Part shown: in pieces, positions 1 to 8,609 of the stretch
Layout of the letters: each line of letters opens with the position of its first letter
Numbering within the stretch: the first letter of the stretch is position 1
Assembly (NCBI GenBank): GCA_913044165.1
Contig: CAJWMY010000006.1
Span: 1 to 49,138 of the forward strand
Direction: 5' to 3'
Source of the DNA: an uncultured Puniceicoccaceae bacterium
GTDB lineage: Bacteria; Verrucomicrobiota; Verrucomicrobiia; Opitutales; Coraliomargaritaceae
DNA length: 49,138 nt
Notes under the pieces: generated by a model
Database searches by the model: none
Told to the model about the DNA's origin: nothing
The model's input: the letters and a program-made list of their open reading frames with translations, nothing else
Position numbers and translations under genes: made by a program

Positions 1-1189
1 GCTCAGGTTCTGGTTCTGGTTCTGGTTCAGGTTCAGGTTCAGGGCCAAATTCAGCACTTATATTTTTAACTTCCGTTGTGTAAATAAGTGTTGGATCATA
101 TTCATGAATAAAGTTTAATTCATAACTTTCACCACTAGGATATAAGTTCCATTTAATAAATTTTTGTCCAATATCAGGAGTTGCCGTATAGGTTTCTATA
201 ATCAAATTATCAGAAACCACCTCATAATTAAAACTTACTGTTCCGCCATTTGTTTCATCTACGTAGTAGAACGGCCCTATAGGCGGCTCTGGTTCGGGAT
301 ATACAGAAGGAAGTACTGAAATAGAAACTCCTTGACCTCCCATTCCGCTTGAGTCGAGAACTTGAACATTGTTTAAATTATTATAAAAAGGCGCCCAATC
401 AATAATTGTAGATATGCTATCATCAGCATCTATTTTAAAATCATTTATTGGTGTTGGTGTTGGAGGAGTTGAGGATACCAAACTGGTCCATGTCGATGAA
501 GAAATTACTCCTTGGCTACCATTCAAAGCATCAATTAATATTAAAGGAATTCCTGAAAAACTTACGTTATCAATTTGCTGGTCAATACCCGCGTAACCCC
601 ATATCCCAAATGGATCATTTCCGATATCTAGCGATGGAGTTAATGGATTAAGGTCTGTATCGACTAATGATATTCTAAAAGCATTCGAAAATAATGCCCC
701 TCCTAATTCTCTACCTGAACCCCAACTTACAACTGCGCTAGGAGTAACGACCATTCGAACATAAACGGCATCAGCTTCACCTGAGACTATTTGAGTTGAA
801 ACTTCTCTTGTGTTATCAGGCAAGCTACTCTGAGAAATTACAGCGATTGTACCATCGTCTGATTCCTCCCCACTTGAATGATAATTAACTAAATCTTTTG
901 ACCATTGGTACTCAACTTCAATCTCTGTAGCATCTTCTTTAACAGAATGCTCAATGTGAAATTGCCCGTTCTTCATTTTAGGGACAATATGCTTTCTTGA
1001 TTTAGTTAGAGGATTTGTACCTAGAACATATTCTAGTGCATTAGGAAGTCCATCGCAATCTGCGTCACCTTTAATACTATGAATCTCTTCCCTTAAATCG
1101 TGAGCGCGCATCCACTCCCTAAATGATTCAGCTGTTACTGAAGAATATAATATGAAATAAGAGAGTAATAGTAGACGTAAGCTTCGCAT
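1..1189 (-). CDS. Secreted multidomain protein, N-terminal part (C-terminus beyond window)
   Basis: An open frame of 396 codons starts at the ATG read leftward from 1189 and leaves the window at base 1 without a stop. Residues 1-20 are a typical signal peptide (basic start, hydrophobic core, VTA before the cut). Residues 41-60 carry an acidic Asp-rich motif, GDADCDGLPNALEYVLGTNP, of the kind common in secreted Verrucomicrobiota proteins; it usually sits near the C-terminus, but here it follows the signal peptide. The body is beta-rich with a Pro/Thr linker near residue 255, a PEPEPP patch near 305, and a run of Glu-Pro dipeptides at the window edge that probably links to another domain. I do not recognise a catalytic domain in the visible part. 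It faces away from the symporter gene at 1357. The protein may be an adhesin or a carbohydrate-active enzyme; the missing C-terminus would decide. Confidence 0.75.
   Translation of the reverse strand, partial: MRSLRLLLLSYFILYSSVTAESFREWMRAHDLREEIHSIKGDADCDGLPNALEYVLGTNPLTKSRKHIVPKMKNGQFHIEHSVKEDATEIEVEYQWSKDLVNYHSSGEESDDGTIAVISQSSLPDNTREVSTQIVSGEADAVYVRMVVTPSAVVSWGSGRELGGALFSNAFRISLVDTDLNPLTPSLDIGNDPFGIWGYAGIDQQIDNVSFSGIPLILIDALNGSQGVISSSTWTSLVSSTPPTPTPINDFKIDADDSISTIIDWAPFYNNLNNVQVLDSSGMGGQGVSISVLPSVYPEPEPPIGPFYYVDETNGGTVSFNYEVVSDNLIIETYTATPDIGQKFIKWNLYPSGESYELNFIHEYDPTLIYTTEVKNISAEFGPEPEPEPEPEPEPE
4..39 (-). repeat. Hexanucleotide tandem repeat encoding a Glu-Pro linker
   Basis: Six consecutive 6-bp units (CAGGTT or CTGGTT on the plus strand) encode alternating Glu and Pro on the minus strand and probably continue past the window edge. 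Unit changes would alter linker length without shifting the frame. Confidence 0.8.
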
Positions 1190-1356
1190 AAATATGAGTT
1201 AATAAACATTATAAATATTTAACGCAAACATATAATAAACCTATAAAAATCGATCCATTTTGAAATTTTTATGCTTGTTTTATATTTACATAATTCCTTT
1301 ATAATTGAGTCTCTTTTGTAATTTTTAGGTAAAAATCATTATACCCCTTTATTAAT

Positions 1357-3042
1357 ATGGAAAATATCGACTGGATTATTGTGACGGTTTATTTCTTTGT
1401 ACTAGGTTGTATAGCGTGGTGGTCATCACGAAAACAACACGATACTAAGGATTATTTTTTAGCAGGCCGTCATGCAGCATGGTTTGTAGTTGGCGCTTCA
1501 CTTTTTGCATCTAATATTGGCTCAGAACATATTGTTGGTTTAGCAGGAAACGGAGCTACCTCTGGAATGGCAATGGCTCATTATGAGTTACATGCTTGGA
1601 TTATGGTTCTACTCGCTTGGGTATTTGTTCCCTTCTATTACAAAAGTGGCGTTTTTACAATGCCTGAATTTTTAGAGCGTCGTTTTGACGCCCGCTCTCG
1701 ATGGACATTATCTATTGTTAGTCTAATAGCGTATGTTTTTACTAAAGTATCAGTTACAGTTTATGCGGGTGCTTTGGTATTTATGACTCTTTTGCCAGAC
1801 ACTTTCGGAACCCCAGATAATGCTTTTTGGGTTGGAGCTATCACAACAGTTATACTAACAGGTATTTACACCATTTCTGGAGGCTTAAGAGCTGTATTGT
1901 ATACAGAAGTACTCCAAGCTTTTGTTTTAGTTATAGGTTCTTTCTTTATAACTTTTATCGGCTTAGATATGCTTGGTGGGTGGGATGAATTAAAAAGTAT
2001 TTTAGGTGCAAACAAGGAACAATTTAAATTATGGCGTCCTATTGTCCAGGAAGGGATTCCTTGGTGGAAAAATAGTGATTTCCCGTGGCTAGGAATTATG
2101 ATAGCTTCTCCTGTTGTAGGAATATGGTATTGGTGCACAGACCAATATATTGTTCAAAGAACACTCGCTGCTAATAGTTTAAAAGATGCTCGAAGAGGAG
2201 CATTATGGGGAGGTTTTTTAAAAATTTGGCCCGTATTTATTTTTCTTATCCCTGGTCTAATTGGCTATGCATTACATCAAAAAGGATTGATGTCTATTCC
2301 GCTGAAAGCAGAAGGTATTGACGGAGACCAAGTCTTTCCAACTATGGTTTCAAATTTGCTTCCGGTTGGCCTTAGAGGACTTGTGGTTGCCGGCTTATTG
2401 TCTGCATTAATGAGCTCACTTGCATCTTTGTTTAATTCATGCGCAACTTTATTCACTTTAGATATTTATAGTAAATTAAAGCCAAACAAAAGCGAAAAGC
2501 ATTATGTAGGTGTTGGTCGAATTGCCACTTCTATTGTTGTTGTGTGTGGTTTAATTTGGATCCCTATTATGAAAGCAATGGCTGGCGGAGGAATTTATAA
2601 GTATTTGCAACAAGTACAAGGCTACCTAGCACCTCCTATAACAGCAGTATTCTTACTGGGTTTATTTTGGAAGAAAACAAATTCAACTGGAGCTTTTGTT
2701 GGTTTGATCAGTGGGTTTATTTTAGGTGTTCTTAAACTTTTAGTTGAAGCAGTTGTAAGCTTTAATGAAATACAAATAGGCACTTTAAGAAATATAGCAG
2801 ACTTCAACTTCCTTTATTATTCAGGTATACTATTTTTAATTAGTGTAATCATAATGATTGTTGTTTCAATCATTACTGGGTCTAAAGATAAACCTGAAAC
2901 AAATGGATTATCTTACGATACATTAACAGAAGCAGACAAAGCAGAAATACGAGCAAGTTGGAATCACTGGGATATTCTGGGAACTATTGTCATTTTAGGC
3001 CTTGTTCTAGCAATATACATATACTTCAGCTTCTGGATATAA
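1357..3042 (+). CDS. Sodium:solute symporter (SSS family), probably sugar uptake
   Basis: A 561-residue polytopic membrane protein with about 14 hydrophobic segments, a normal size for the SSS/SGLT family. Near residues 172-186 it has the family motif SGGLRAVLYTEVLQ; other typical elements are the N-terminal DYFLAGR segment (residues 31-37) and the SSLASLFNSCATLFTLDIY segment near residue 350. The family couples inward sodium flow to uptake of sugars or other solutes across the inner membrane. The neighbouring GH1 glycosidase, sulfatases and TonB receptor suggest a sugar substrate, but this is inference. A weak promoter candidate (TTGTTT at 1275, TATAAT at 1300, 19-bp spacing) lies upstream. 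A strong terminator follows, so it looks monocistronic. Confidence 0.9.
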   Translation: MENIDWIIVTVYFFVLGCIAWWSSRKQHDTKDYFLAGRHAAWFVVGASLFASNIGSEHIVGLAGNGATSGMAMAHYELHAWIMVLLAWVFVPFYYKSGVFTMPEFLERRFDARSRWTLSIVSLIAYVFTKVSVTVYAGALVFMTLLPDTFGTPDNAFWVGAITTVILTGIYTISGGLRAVLYTEVLQAFVLVIGSFFITFIGLDMLGGWDELKSILGANKEQFKLWRPIVQEGIPWWKNSDFPWLGIMIASPVVGIWYWCTDQYIVQRTLAANSLKDARRGALWGGFLKIWPVFIFLIPGLIGYALHQKGLMSIPLKAEGIDGDQVFPTMVSNLLPVGLRGLVVAGLLSALMSSLASLFNSCATLFTLDIYSKLKPNKSEKHYVGVGRIATSIVVVCGLIWIPIMKAMAGGGIYKYLQQVQGYLAPPITAVFLLGLFWKKTNSTGAFVGLISGFILGVLKLLVEAVVSFNEIQIGTLRNIADFNFLYYSGILFLISVIIMIVVSIITGSKDKPETNGLSYDTLTEADKAEIRASWNHWDILGTIVILGLVLAIYIYFSFWI

Positions 3043-3071
3043 ATAATATTTAAAAAACTCAGAAACCTCTA

Positions 3072-3101
3072 AAAAAGCACGCTCCTCAAGGCGTGCTTTT
3101 T
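3072..3101. terminator. Bidirectional intrinsic terminator between symporter and GH1
   Basis: A 10-11 bp stem (AAAAGCACGC paired with GCGTGCTTTT) with an 8-base loop is flanked by A-runs and T-runs on both sides. It lies between two convergent genes and can serve both. Confidence 0.85.
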
Positions 3102-3143
3102 AATTATTTTAAATTATTAGAATTAACCTAGCCTTTATCAAAT

Positions 3144-4547
3144 TTAGAATAGATTTTTACCCTTTGTTTTTATACAAGATTGATACCAATAAGCTGAATC
3201 TTTGAAACATCGTTTTTGGCTTTCAAAATCAACATAGATAATACCAAATCGCTCCTCATAGCCTTGCTCCCACTCAAAATTGTCCATCAAAGACCATAAG
3301 AAATAGCCTTTTATTGGAAGATTTTCATCTGAAGCTCTTCGGTAATATTTCAAGTAAGACTTAAGAAATTCAATCCGTTGTGGATCAGACACCTTATCTG
3401 AATCCGACAACCAATCATGCGCCGACATTCCATTTTCTGTTATATAAATTGGCTTTTTATAACGCTCATAAAAGAATTTAGGTGCCCAATACATTATTTC
3501 AGGTGTCATAGACCATTTAAAGGCAGTTAGTGGGTTTCCTAAAGGCCTTTCTTTAGCGTACCAACCGCACTCAGCGTCCGCAACAACTGGAAAACCGCTA
3601 TATAGATTAAGACCACAATAGTCGACAGGTTCGCTAATAATTTCCATTTCTTGATCTGTAAATTTTGGTGCTTTATTTCCTAATACCTCTAATCCTTGTT
3701 CCGGATAATGCCCAAGAAATATTGGGTCTGCATACCAAGCAAAATTCCAAAGAGGGTTTACAGGCACTTTCCATTGATAGTATCCATGATTATCTTCGTT
3801 CGAGCCATGCACATTAAATGTAGCTCGGTAAGCAGCTTCTTTATATGCAGGATTATTCTCAAAAGGGTATGCAACTGTTCCTGTTTGAACCGGACCAACT
3901 TTAATTGGATTTTTAGCATTAGAACGCAACGCTCTTACAGAATGACCATGAGCAAGCAAAGAATGATGCAAGGCTTGAAGTGACTCCTTAACATCTAGTT
4001 GAAGTCCAGGCGCTTTAGAACCCACATGATAACCAAGACCAATAAAGCATTGGGGTTCGTTAAGTGTAAACCAATTTTCAACCCTATCAGAAAAACGCTC
4101 AGATAAAACTCCCGCATATTCTCCAAACCATCTTGCAATATCTGCATTTTGCCAGCCGCCTCGATCTTCTAAGGATTGAGGAAGATCCCAATGAAATAAA
4201 GTAATGTAAGGCTTAATTTTCTTTTCTAATAATCCATCAATAAGGCGATCGTAAAAATCAATACCCGCCTGATTAACTTCGCCGCATCCATTTGGCATAA
4301 TGCGTGACCAAGAAATAGAAAAACGATAGGCCTGTAATCCAAGCTGCTCCATAAGGCCAATGTCATGTTGCCAATTCTCATAATGATTACAAGCAACCTC
4401 ACCCGAGGAATAATCTCTAATATTACCTTTGCCCCTACAGAAAGTATCCCAAATCGAATCAGTTCTACCGTCTACATTTGTAGCTCCTTCAATTTGGTAA
4501 GCTGATGTTGCTGCACCCCAAATAAAATCGTCTTTAAATCTGCTCAT
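3144..4547 (-). CDS. Glycoside hydrolase family 1 (beta-glucosidase/beta-galactosidase type)
   Basis: A 467-residue full-length GH1 (alpha/beta)8-barrel enzyme. The N-terminal signature FIWGAATSAYQIEGA is at residues 8-22, the acid/base Glu164 lies in TLNEP (161-165) and the nucleophile Glu371 lies in YITENG (368-373). The C-terminal SLMDNFEWEQGY segment of the aglycone/sugar site is also present. There is no signal peptide, so it should act in the cytoplasm on imported oligosaccharides, releasing sugars from beta-linked di- or oligosaccharides; exact specificity (glucoside, galactoside, fucoside) cannot be read from sequence alone. It is divergent from the FGE gene across 140 bp and convergent with the symporter. 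Together they suggest import followed by cytoplasmic hydrolysis. Confidence 0.93.
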   Translation of the reverse strand: MSRFKDDFIWGAATSAYQIEGATNVDGRTDSIWDTFCRGKGNIRDYSSGEVACNHYENWQHDIGLMEQLGLQAYRFSISWSRIMPNGCGEVNQAGIDFYDRLIDGLLEKKIKPYITLFHWDLPQSLEDRGGWQNADIARWFGEYAGVLSERFSDRVENWFTLNEPQCFIGLGYHVGSKAPGLQLDVKESLQALHHSLLAHGHSVRALRSNAKNPIKVGPVQTGTVAYPFENNPAYKEAAYRATFNVHGSNEDNHGYYQWKVPVNPLWNFAWYADPIFLGHYPEQGLEVLGNKAPKFTDQEMEIISEPVDYCGLNLYSGFPVVADAECGWYAKERPLGNPLTAFKWSMTPEIMYWAPKFFYERYKKPIYITENGMSAHDWLSDSDKVSDPQRIEFLKSYLKYYRRASDENLPIKGYFLWSLMDNFEWEQGYEERFGIIYVDFESQKRCFKDSAYWYQSCIKTKGKNLF

Positions 4548-4687
4548 GTTTATGTATTATAAATATTAAGATATAATAACGACATTGATATTATTTCTTA
4601 ACCATACACAAATAAAAAATTTCGCTAAGCTTTAAATTAATTTTCATTGGCTTACTTTAATCTTAAATTATTAAATTTATAATACCT

Positions 4688-5821
4688 ATGACTTATTTAA
4701 TTTTTATTATAAATATTTTGCTTATATTTCAACTTTCACCATGTTTTTCAGAAGAAAGATTATCATGTTGTGATGCAGTCCCATCAAGATTTACTGCCAA
4801 TGATAATTCGCTAGCTGAGCCAAAAGACGATTATTCGAAAAATCCACAAACTGAAGGTATGGTTTGGATTCCAGCCGGAGAATTTACTATGGGCGGGGAA
4901 GTGGCAGATTTTATGCAAAAATGGCCCAAACAAGCACGCTCAAGAAATGACGAACGCCCTCTTCACTCTGTTAAATTAAGTGGCTTTTGGATAAGTGAAA
5001 CGCCTATAACTAATAAACAATTTAAAGAATTTGTATCTGCTACTGGTTATATAACGACAGCAGAAATAGCCCCTAAGCTAGAAGAGATTCTCCCTCTATT
5101 ACCTCCAAATACTCCGCCCCCTTCTGAAGAATTACTTGTTGCCGCATCCTTAGTATTCAATCCTCCTAAAGGTCCAGTTCCACTTAATAACGCACTTGTT
5201 TGGTGGGAATGGAAGGCTGGCGCAAGTTGGCAACGCCCAGAAGGGCCAGGTAGCTCTATTAATAATAGATTAGATCACCCTGTTGTTCATATTTCTTATT
5301 TTGATGCCGAAGCCTATGCAAAATGGAAAGGAATGAATCTACCAACTGAATCTCAGTGGGAATATGCTGCTAGAGGTGGTCTTGATAGTAAACATTTTGT
5401 ATGGGGAGATATTCCCTTATCTGAAGATGAACCAAATATAAACATATGGCAGGGAAATTTTCCAAATGAAAATACTTTAGTTGATGGCTTTCTAACGACA
5501 TCTCCCGTAAAATATTTCAAACCTAATGGATATGGCCTCTATGACATGTCAGGTAATGTTTGGGAATGGGTTGCCGATTGGTACCATATATCCGCCTACG
5601 AGCAAAGAATAAATTCTAATGGAGGCATAGTTAACCCTAAGGGTCCTGATAAAAGCTATGACCCTCAAGAACCTCACTTAAGCAAGAGAGTAATTAGGGG
5701 TGGTTCATTTCTTTGCAATGACTCCTACTGTTCTGGTTATCGTCCAGCCGCAAGAATGCGTAATAGCCCAGACACAAGCACCAATCACACTGGATTTAGG
5801 ATTGTAAAAAACATAGATTAA
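4688..5821 (+). CDS. Formylglycine-generating enzyme (SUMF1/FGE family)
   Basis: A 377-residue protein with a hydrophobic signal segment (residues 1-22), so probably exported. The FGE-sulfatase domain begins at GMVWIPAGEFTMGG (57-70). It includes LPTESQWEYAARGG (218-231), SGNVWEWVADWY (288-299) and the C-terminal RVIRGGSFLCNDSYC segment. Cys343 and Cys348 match the two catalytic, copper-binding cysteines of human and bacterial FGE, so this looks like a true FGE rather than one of the many paralogues lacking the pair. FGE oxidises the Cys of C-x-P-x-R in sulfatases to formylglycine with O2. All five sulfatases in this window carry that motif and a signal peptide, which makes them likely substrates. 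An extra Cys pair (27-28) sits just after the signal segment. Confidence 0.92.
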   Translation: MTYLIFIINILLIFQLSPCFSEERLSCCDAVPSRFTANDNSLAEPKDDYSKNPQTEGMVWIPAGEFTMGGEVADFMQKWPKQARSRNDERPLHSVKLSGFWISETPITNKQFKEFVSATGYITTAEIAPKLEEILPLLPPNTPPPSEELLVAASLVFNPPKGPVPLNNALVWWEWKAGASWQRPEGPGSSINNRLDHPVVHISYFDAEAYAKWKGMNLPTESQWEYAARGGLDSKHFVWGDIPLSEDEPNINIWQGNFPNENTLVDGFLTTSPVKYFKPNGYGLYDMSGNVWEWVADWYHISAYEQRINSNGGIVNPKGPDKSYDPQEPHLSKRVIRGGSFLCNDSYCSGYRPAARMRNSPDTSTNHTGFRIVKNID

Positions 5822-5836
5822 CCTCAAAAATTAATG

Positions 5837-5854
5837 TATTGCACTTTTATGCAC
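5837..5854 (+). promoter_or_regulatory. Putative LacI-type operator A
   Basis: TATTGCACTTTTATGCAC, containing the symmetric core TGCA-N6-TGCA. The identical 18-mer occurs on the minus strand at 9501-9518, in both cases exactly 20 bases upstream of an ATG (5875 and 9480). It begins TG and ends CA over 14 bp (5840-5853), the usual layout of LacI-family operators. The regulator is inferred to be the LacI protein at 16836. Confidence 0.6.
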
Positions 5855-5874
5855 TAGAGTCTAACTTTATAATT

Positions 5875-8556
5875 ATGAAAATACCTCAGCTAATTGCCCT
5901 AACCTTATCACTATCTCTAAATGCTATCGCCAATACAGACATTTACGTAAGTTATGGAGAATTCTCGCCCCCTTTTTATCAATTCTATTCTGATTCAGAT
6001 GGAACTATTCCATTCGATATAATTGGAGAAAATGCGACAGAATCACTTGTTGTTGGAGAAACCTATACCTTTAGAAGAATTGACGAGGCAGAAACTCATC
6101 CATTTGCACTACAAACTGGCGCAACTAGCACTAGTTCAATTAGTGGAGGCTCTAGCATAATTGGAACACAAACTTTAGTTGTTAATATAAATGATGATCA
6201 GGATTTAACTTACATTTGTACTGCCCACTCATTTATGACAGGCACCATAAATGTCACAGCAAGTTCATTAGCATCAAATCCAAAAGTTGGAACTAGCGAG
6301 CTATTTAGTAGTACAACTAACGACGATTGGCCTTATGTTATTACAATTTCACCTGCAGGCACTGCTGGGTCAAGCCACCAAGTTATGATAAACATTACTA
6401 GCCTGCCTGAAGGAGGCGCTAATATCCGTTGGCCTAGAACTGTAGCTAATGGGAATTGGTACATGGGAGGAAATGGAACTACCCTATCCGAAGGAATAAA
6501 TACCCTAACTCTTCCAGAAGTAGCTTTTGATAGAACAGTAAAAATGCAATTTAGTTCCGGAAATGTAGAATTCTCTAGCTTAACTAGAGATGGAACCACA
6601 TTGTATGGAGATGAAGGTTACTCTTTCGTAGCTCCTGCTGGCTCTGTTTTAGCAAGTACAATTTTCGATGGTACAGGAAATAGTTCATGGCCATATTCAC
6701 TTACTTCTGTTATAGCAGATGATGCTGATAGCAATGCTCAACAAGTCTTTACGCTTAATATTACAGAATTGCCCGAAGGCGGTGCATCATATTCAATCGC
6801 TAAAACAGTTGCTAACGGAAATTGGGACTCTGGAGCAGCTCAAGCTTTGGCATTAGGAGAAAACACAATCGTAGTTGCAGGTGTTGATTTTCTTAGATCT
6901 GTAAAGCTTAGAATATCTAGTGATATTGCTGTTGATGCACTTAGTGCAAATGGAGTTTATGCGCTTGGTGAGAGTCCATCAGACGACGATATTACTGTTG
7001 ATGCAGACTCTGTCCGTGCAAGTTCTTTGTTTGATGCTTCTGGGAATAGCGGATGGCCATATACACTTACTGCTGTTACTTCCGATGATGGAGTTGATAG
7101 CCAATCTCAGCAAGTTTTCAATCTAAACATTACATCACTCCCTAGTGGTGGAGCTCAGTATTCTGTTTACAAAACAACATCTAATGGAAATGACTGGGTT
7201 GGAAATGGGATCGATCTTCAAGAAGGAGAAAATATAATTACCATTGCTGGAGTAAGCTTTGACAGATCTGTAAAGCTTAGAATATCTGCTGATGTAGCTT
7301 TAGATAATATTAGTATCAACAATTCTCCCGTCTTTGGAGATTCACTAAGTATTCCTATTGATTCTGTTGCTGCCTCATCAGTATTTGATCAGGGAGATAA
7401 TGCGGCATGGCCCTTAGCTATAAACGACCCAGACTTTGGTACCGGTGGAATTGCAAGTAACATTCCGCAACATTTTTTATTAAATATTACAGCACTTCCA
7501 TCTGAAGGTGCAAAGTATTCTATTGCAAAAACAGTCGAAAACGGAAATTGGGATTTTAGTGCAGCGCAAGATTTAGTATTAGGAGAAAACCTTATTTCTG
7601 TTGATAGAGTTGATTTCCAAAGAAGCGTTAAATTAAGACTCTCTACTGATGTTGCTATTGATGCTTTGAGTGTTAACGGCACTTACTCAGTTGGTACATC
7701 TCCTGTGCACCGAATTGACCCCCCTGGCTACTCGACTACAATTCCAACAGCTACAGGTTGGTTTAATGGTTCTCCAAATCCTGCTTATCCCCTTGTACTT
7801 AATAGAAATATTGTTACTCCCGCTGACGGCCCATTAAGCCAAACTAGCCAAATCTATGTAATAAATGTTACAGATTTACCTCCTGGAGGAGCAAAAGCTT
7901 CTATAGCAAGAACTGTGGCTAATGGGAATTGGGATATAATAGAAAAAGATTTAGTAATAGGATTAAACTTTATGCATCTTAGAGCAGTTGACTTTGATCG
8001 TTCTGCTAAATTCAGATTATCTACTCCTCATATCGCATTTGACTATATAGCATACGAAGGTGGCGACGAATTAGGTGATGATAGATTCGAAAGAGGCAAA
8101 GGTGGACTTATAAATTATACACCTGATGGCTTGTGGGATGATAATGACTCTGATGGAATTTATAACTTCATTGATGCGTTCCCGGAAGATTCTAGCGAAT
8201 ACATTGATGCCGACAATGATGGCGTCGGGGCAAATTCCGACCCAGATGACAACGATTCTGAGAATCCAAATCCATCAATAACTGAATCACCTAAGATGAG
8301 TGTAATAGTTGGTGACAACCACTTCTTATTCTTATCTTGGACTCCAATTACAGGAACTTCATATACTTTAAAATCAGCTGAAAATCCTGGTGGTCCTTAC
8401 ACAACCGTTATATCAGATGCTCAAAATGAGTTAGATGGTCAAAATAGATTATCACTAGGACCCATATCCGGTGAAGGAGTATTTGTTGGACCTAGTTCTA
8501 TACCTCTTGGTTCAGAATATAATTTCAAGGGCTTCTTTAAAGTAGAGGTTGAATAG
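5875..8556 (+). CDS. Secreted cupredoxin-like protein with five tandem repeats and a calcium-type motif
   Basis: The start at 5875 is preferred over an upstream in-frame ATG (5839) because a clean signal peptide follows (MKIPQLIALTLSLSLNAIA) and the upstream ATG lies inside an operator-like site. The mature protein starts with a cupredoxin-like domain (residues about 20-128): THPFALQTG supplies a His and YICTAHSFMTGTI gives Cys115-x2-His118-x2-Met121, a type 1 copper pattern. Five divergent repeats of about 110-125 residues follow, each with WPY, NIT.LP.GGA, K/RTVANGNW, GEN and F.RSVK.R.S elements. Then come an Asp-rich thrombospondin type 3-like stretch and a C-terminal segment (SYTLKSAENPGGPY) typical of secreted Verrucomicrobiota proteins. 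Function is unknown; copper binding and surface or glycan interaction are inferences. It directly follows the FGE gene and ends at a terminator. Confidence 0.85.
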   Translation: MKIPQLIALTLSLSLNAIANTDIYVSYGEFSPPFYQFYSDSDGTIPFDIIGENATESLVVGETYTFRRIDEAETHPFALQTGATSTSSISGGSSIIGTQTLVVNINDDQDLTYICTAHSFMTGTINVTASSLASNPKVGTSELFSSTTNDDWPYVITISPAGTAGSSHQVMINITSLPEGGANIRWPRTVANGNWYMGGNGTTLSEGINTLTLPEVAFDRTVKMQFSSGNVEFSSLTRDGTTLYGDEGYSFVAPAGSVLASTIFDGTGNSSWPYSLTSVIADDADSNAQQVFTLNITELPEGGASYSIAKTVANGNWDSGAAQALALGENTIVVAGVDFLRSVKLRISSDIAVDALSANGVYALGESPSDDDITVDADSVRASSLFDASGNSGWPYTLTAVTSDDGVDSQSQQVFNLNITSLPSGGAQYSVYKTTSNGNDWVGNGIDLQEGENIITIAGVSFDRSVKLRISADVALDNISINNSPVFGDSLSIPIDSVAASSVFDQGDNAAWPLAINDPDFGTGGIASNIPQHFLLNITALPSEGAKYSIAKTVENGNWDFSAAQDLVLGENLISVDRVDFQRSVKLRLSTDVAIDALSVNGTYSVGTSPVHRIDPPGYSTTIPTATGWFNGSPNPAYPLVLNRNIVTPADGPLSQTSQIYVINVTDLPPGGAKASIARTVANGNWDIIEKDLVIGLNFMHLRAVDFDRSAKFRLSTPHIAFDYIAYEGGDELGDDRFERGKGGLINYTPDGLWDDNDSDGIYNFIDAFPEDSSEYIDADNDGVGANSDPDDNDSENPNPSITESPKMSVIVGDNHFLFLSWTPITGTSYTLKSAENPGGPYTTVISDAQNELDGQNRLSLGPISGEGVFVGPSSIPLGSEYNFKGFFKVEVE
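6290..8085 (+). repeat. Five protein-coding tandem repeats of about 115 residues
   Basis: Approximate units: 6290-6651, 6652-7017, 7018-7371, 7372-7752 and 7753-8085. Each opens with a short F-D/N...WPY block, then NIT/NVT.LP.GGA, then NGNW or NGND, and closes with an R-S-K core near LRIS. Units 2-4 are most alike; 1 and 5 are more diverged, the usual picture for internal duplication. Confidence 0.85.
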
Positions 8557-8581
8557 TAATTTTAAAATCTTACTGAAATCG

Positions 8582-8609
8582 AAAGGCGAGTAATACACTC
8601 GCCTTTTTT
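8582..8609. terminator. Bidirectional intrinsic terminator
   Basis: A 9-bp stem (AAAGGCGAG with CTCGCCTTT), 7-base loop and a T-tract. It serves the repeat protein on the plus strand and overlaps the stop codon of the minus-strand gene ending at 8608. Confidence 0.85.

Noticed and set aside
414-651. Two small plus-strand open frames
   Set aside because: They are antisense to the continuous minus-strand secreted-protein gene and show no family motif.
5839-5874. In-frame upstream ATG giving a 12-residue longer repeat protein
   Set aside because: It lies inside the operator-like site and would place 12 residues before a perfect signal peptide.
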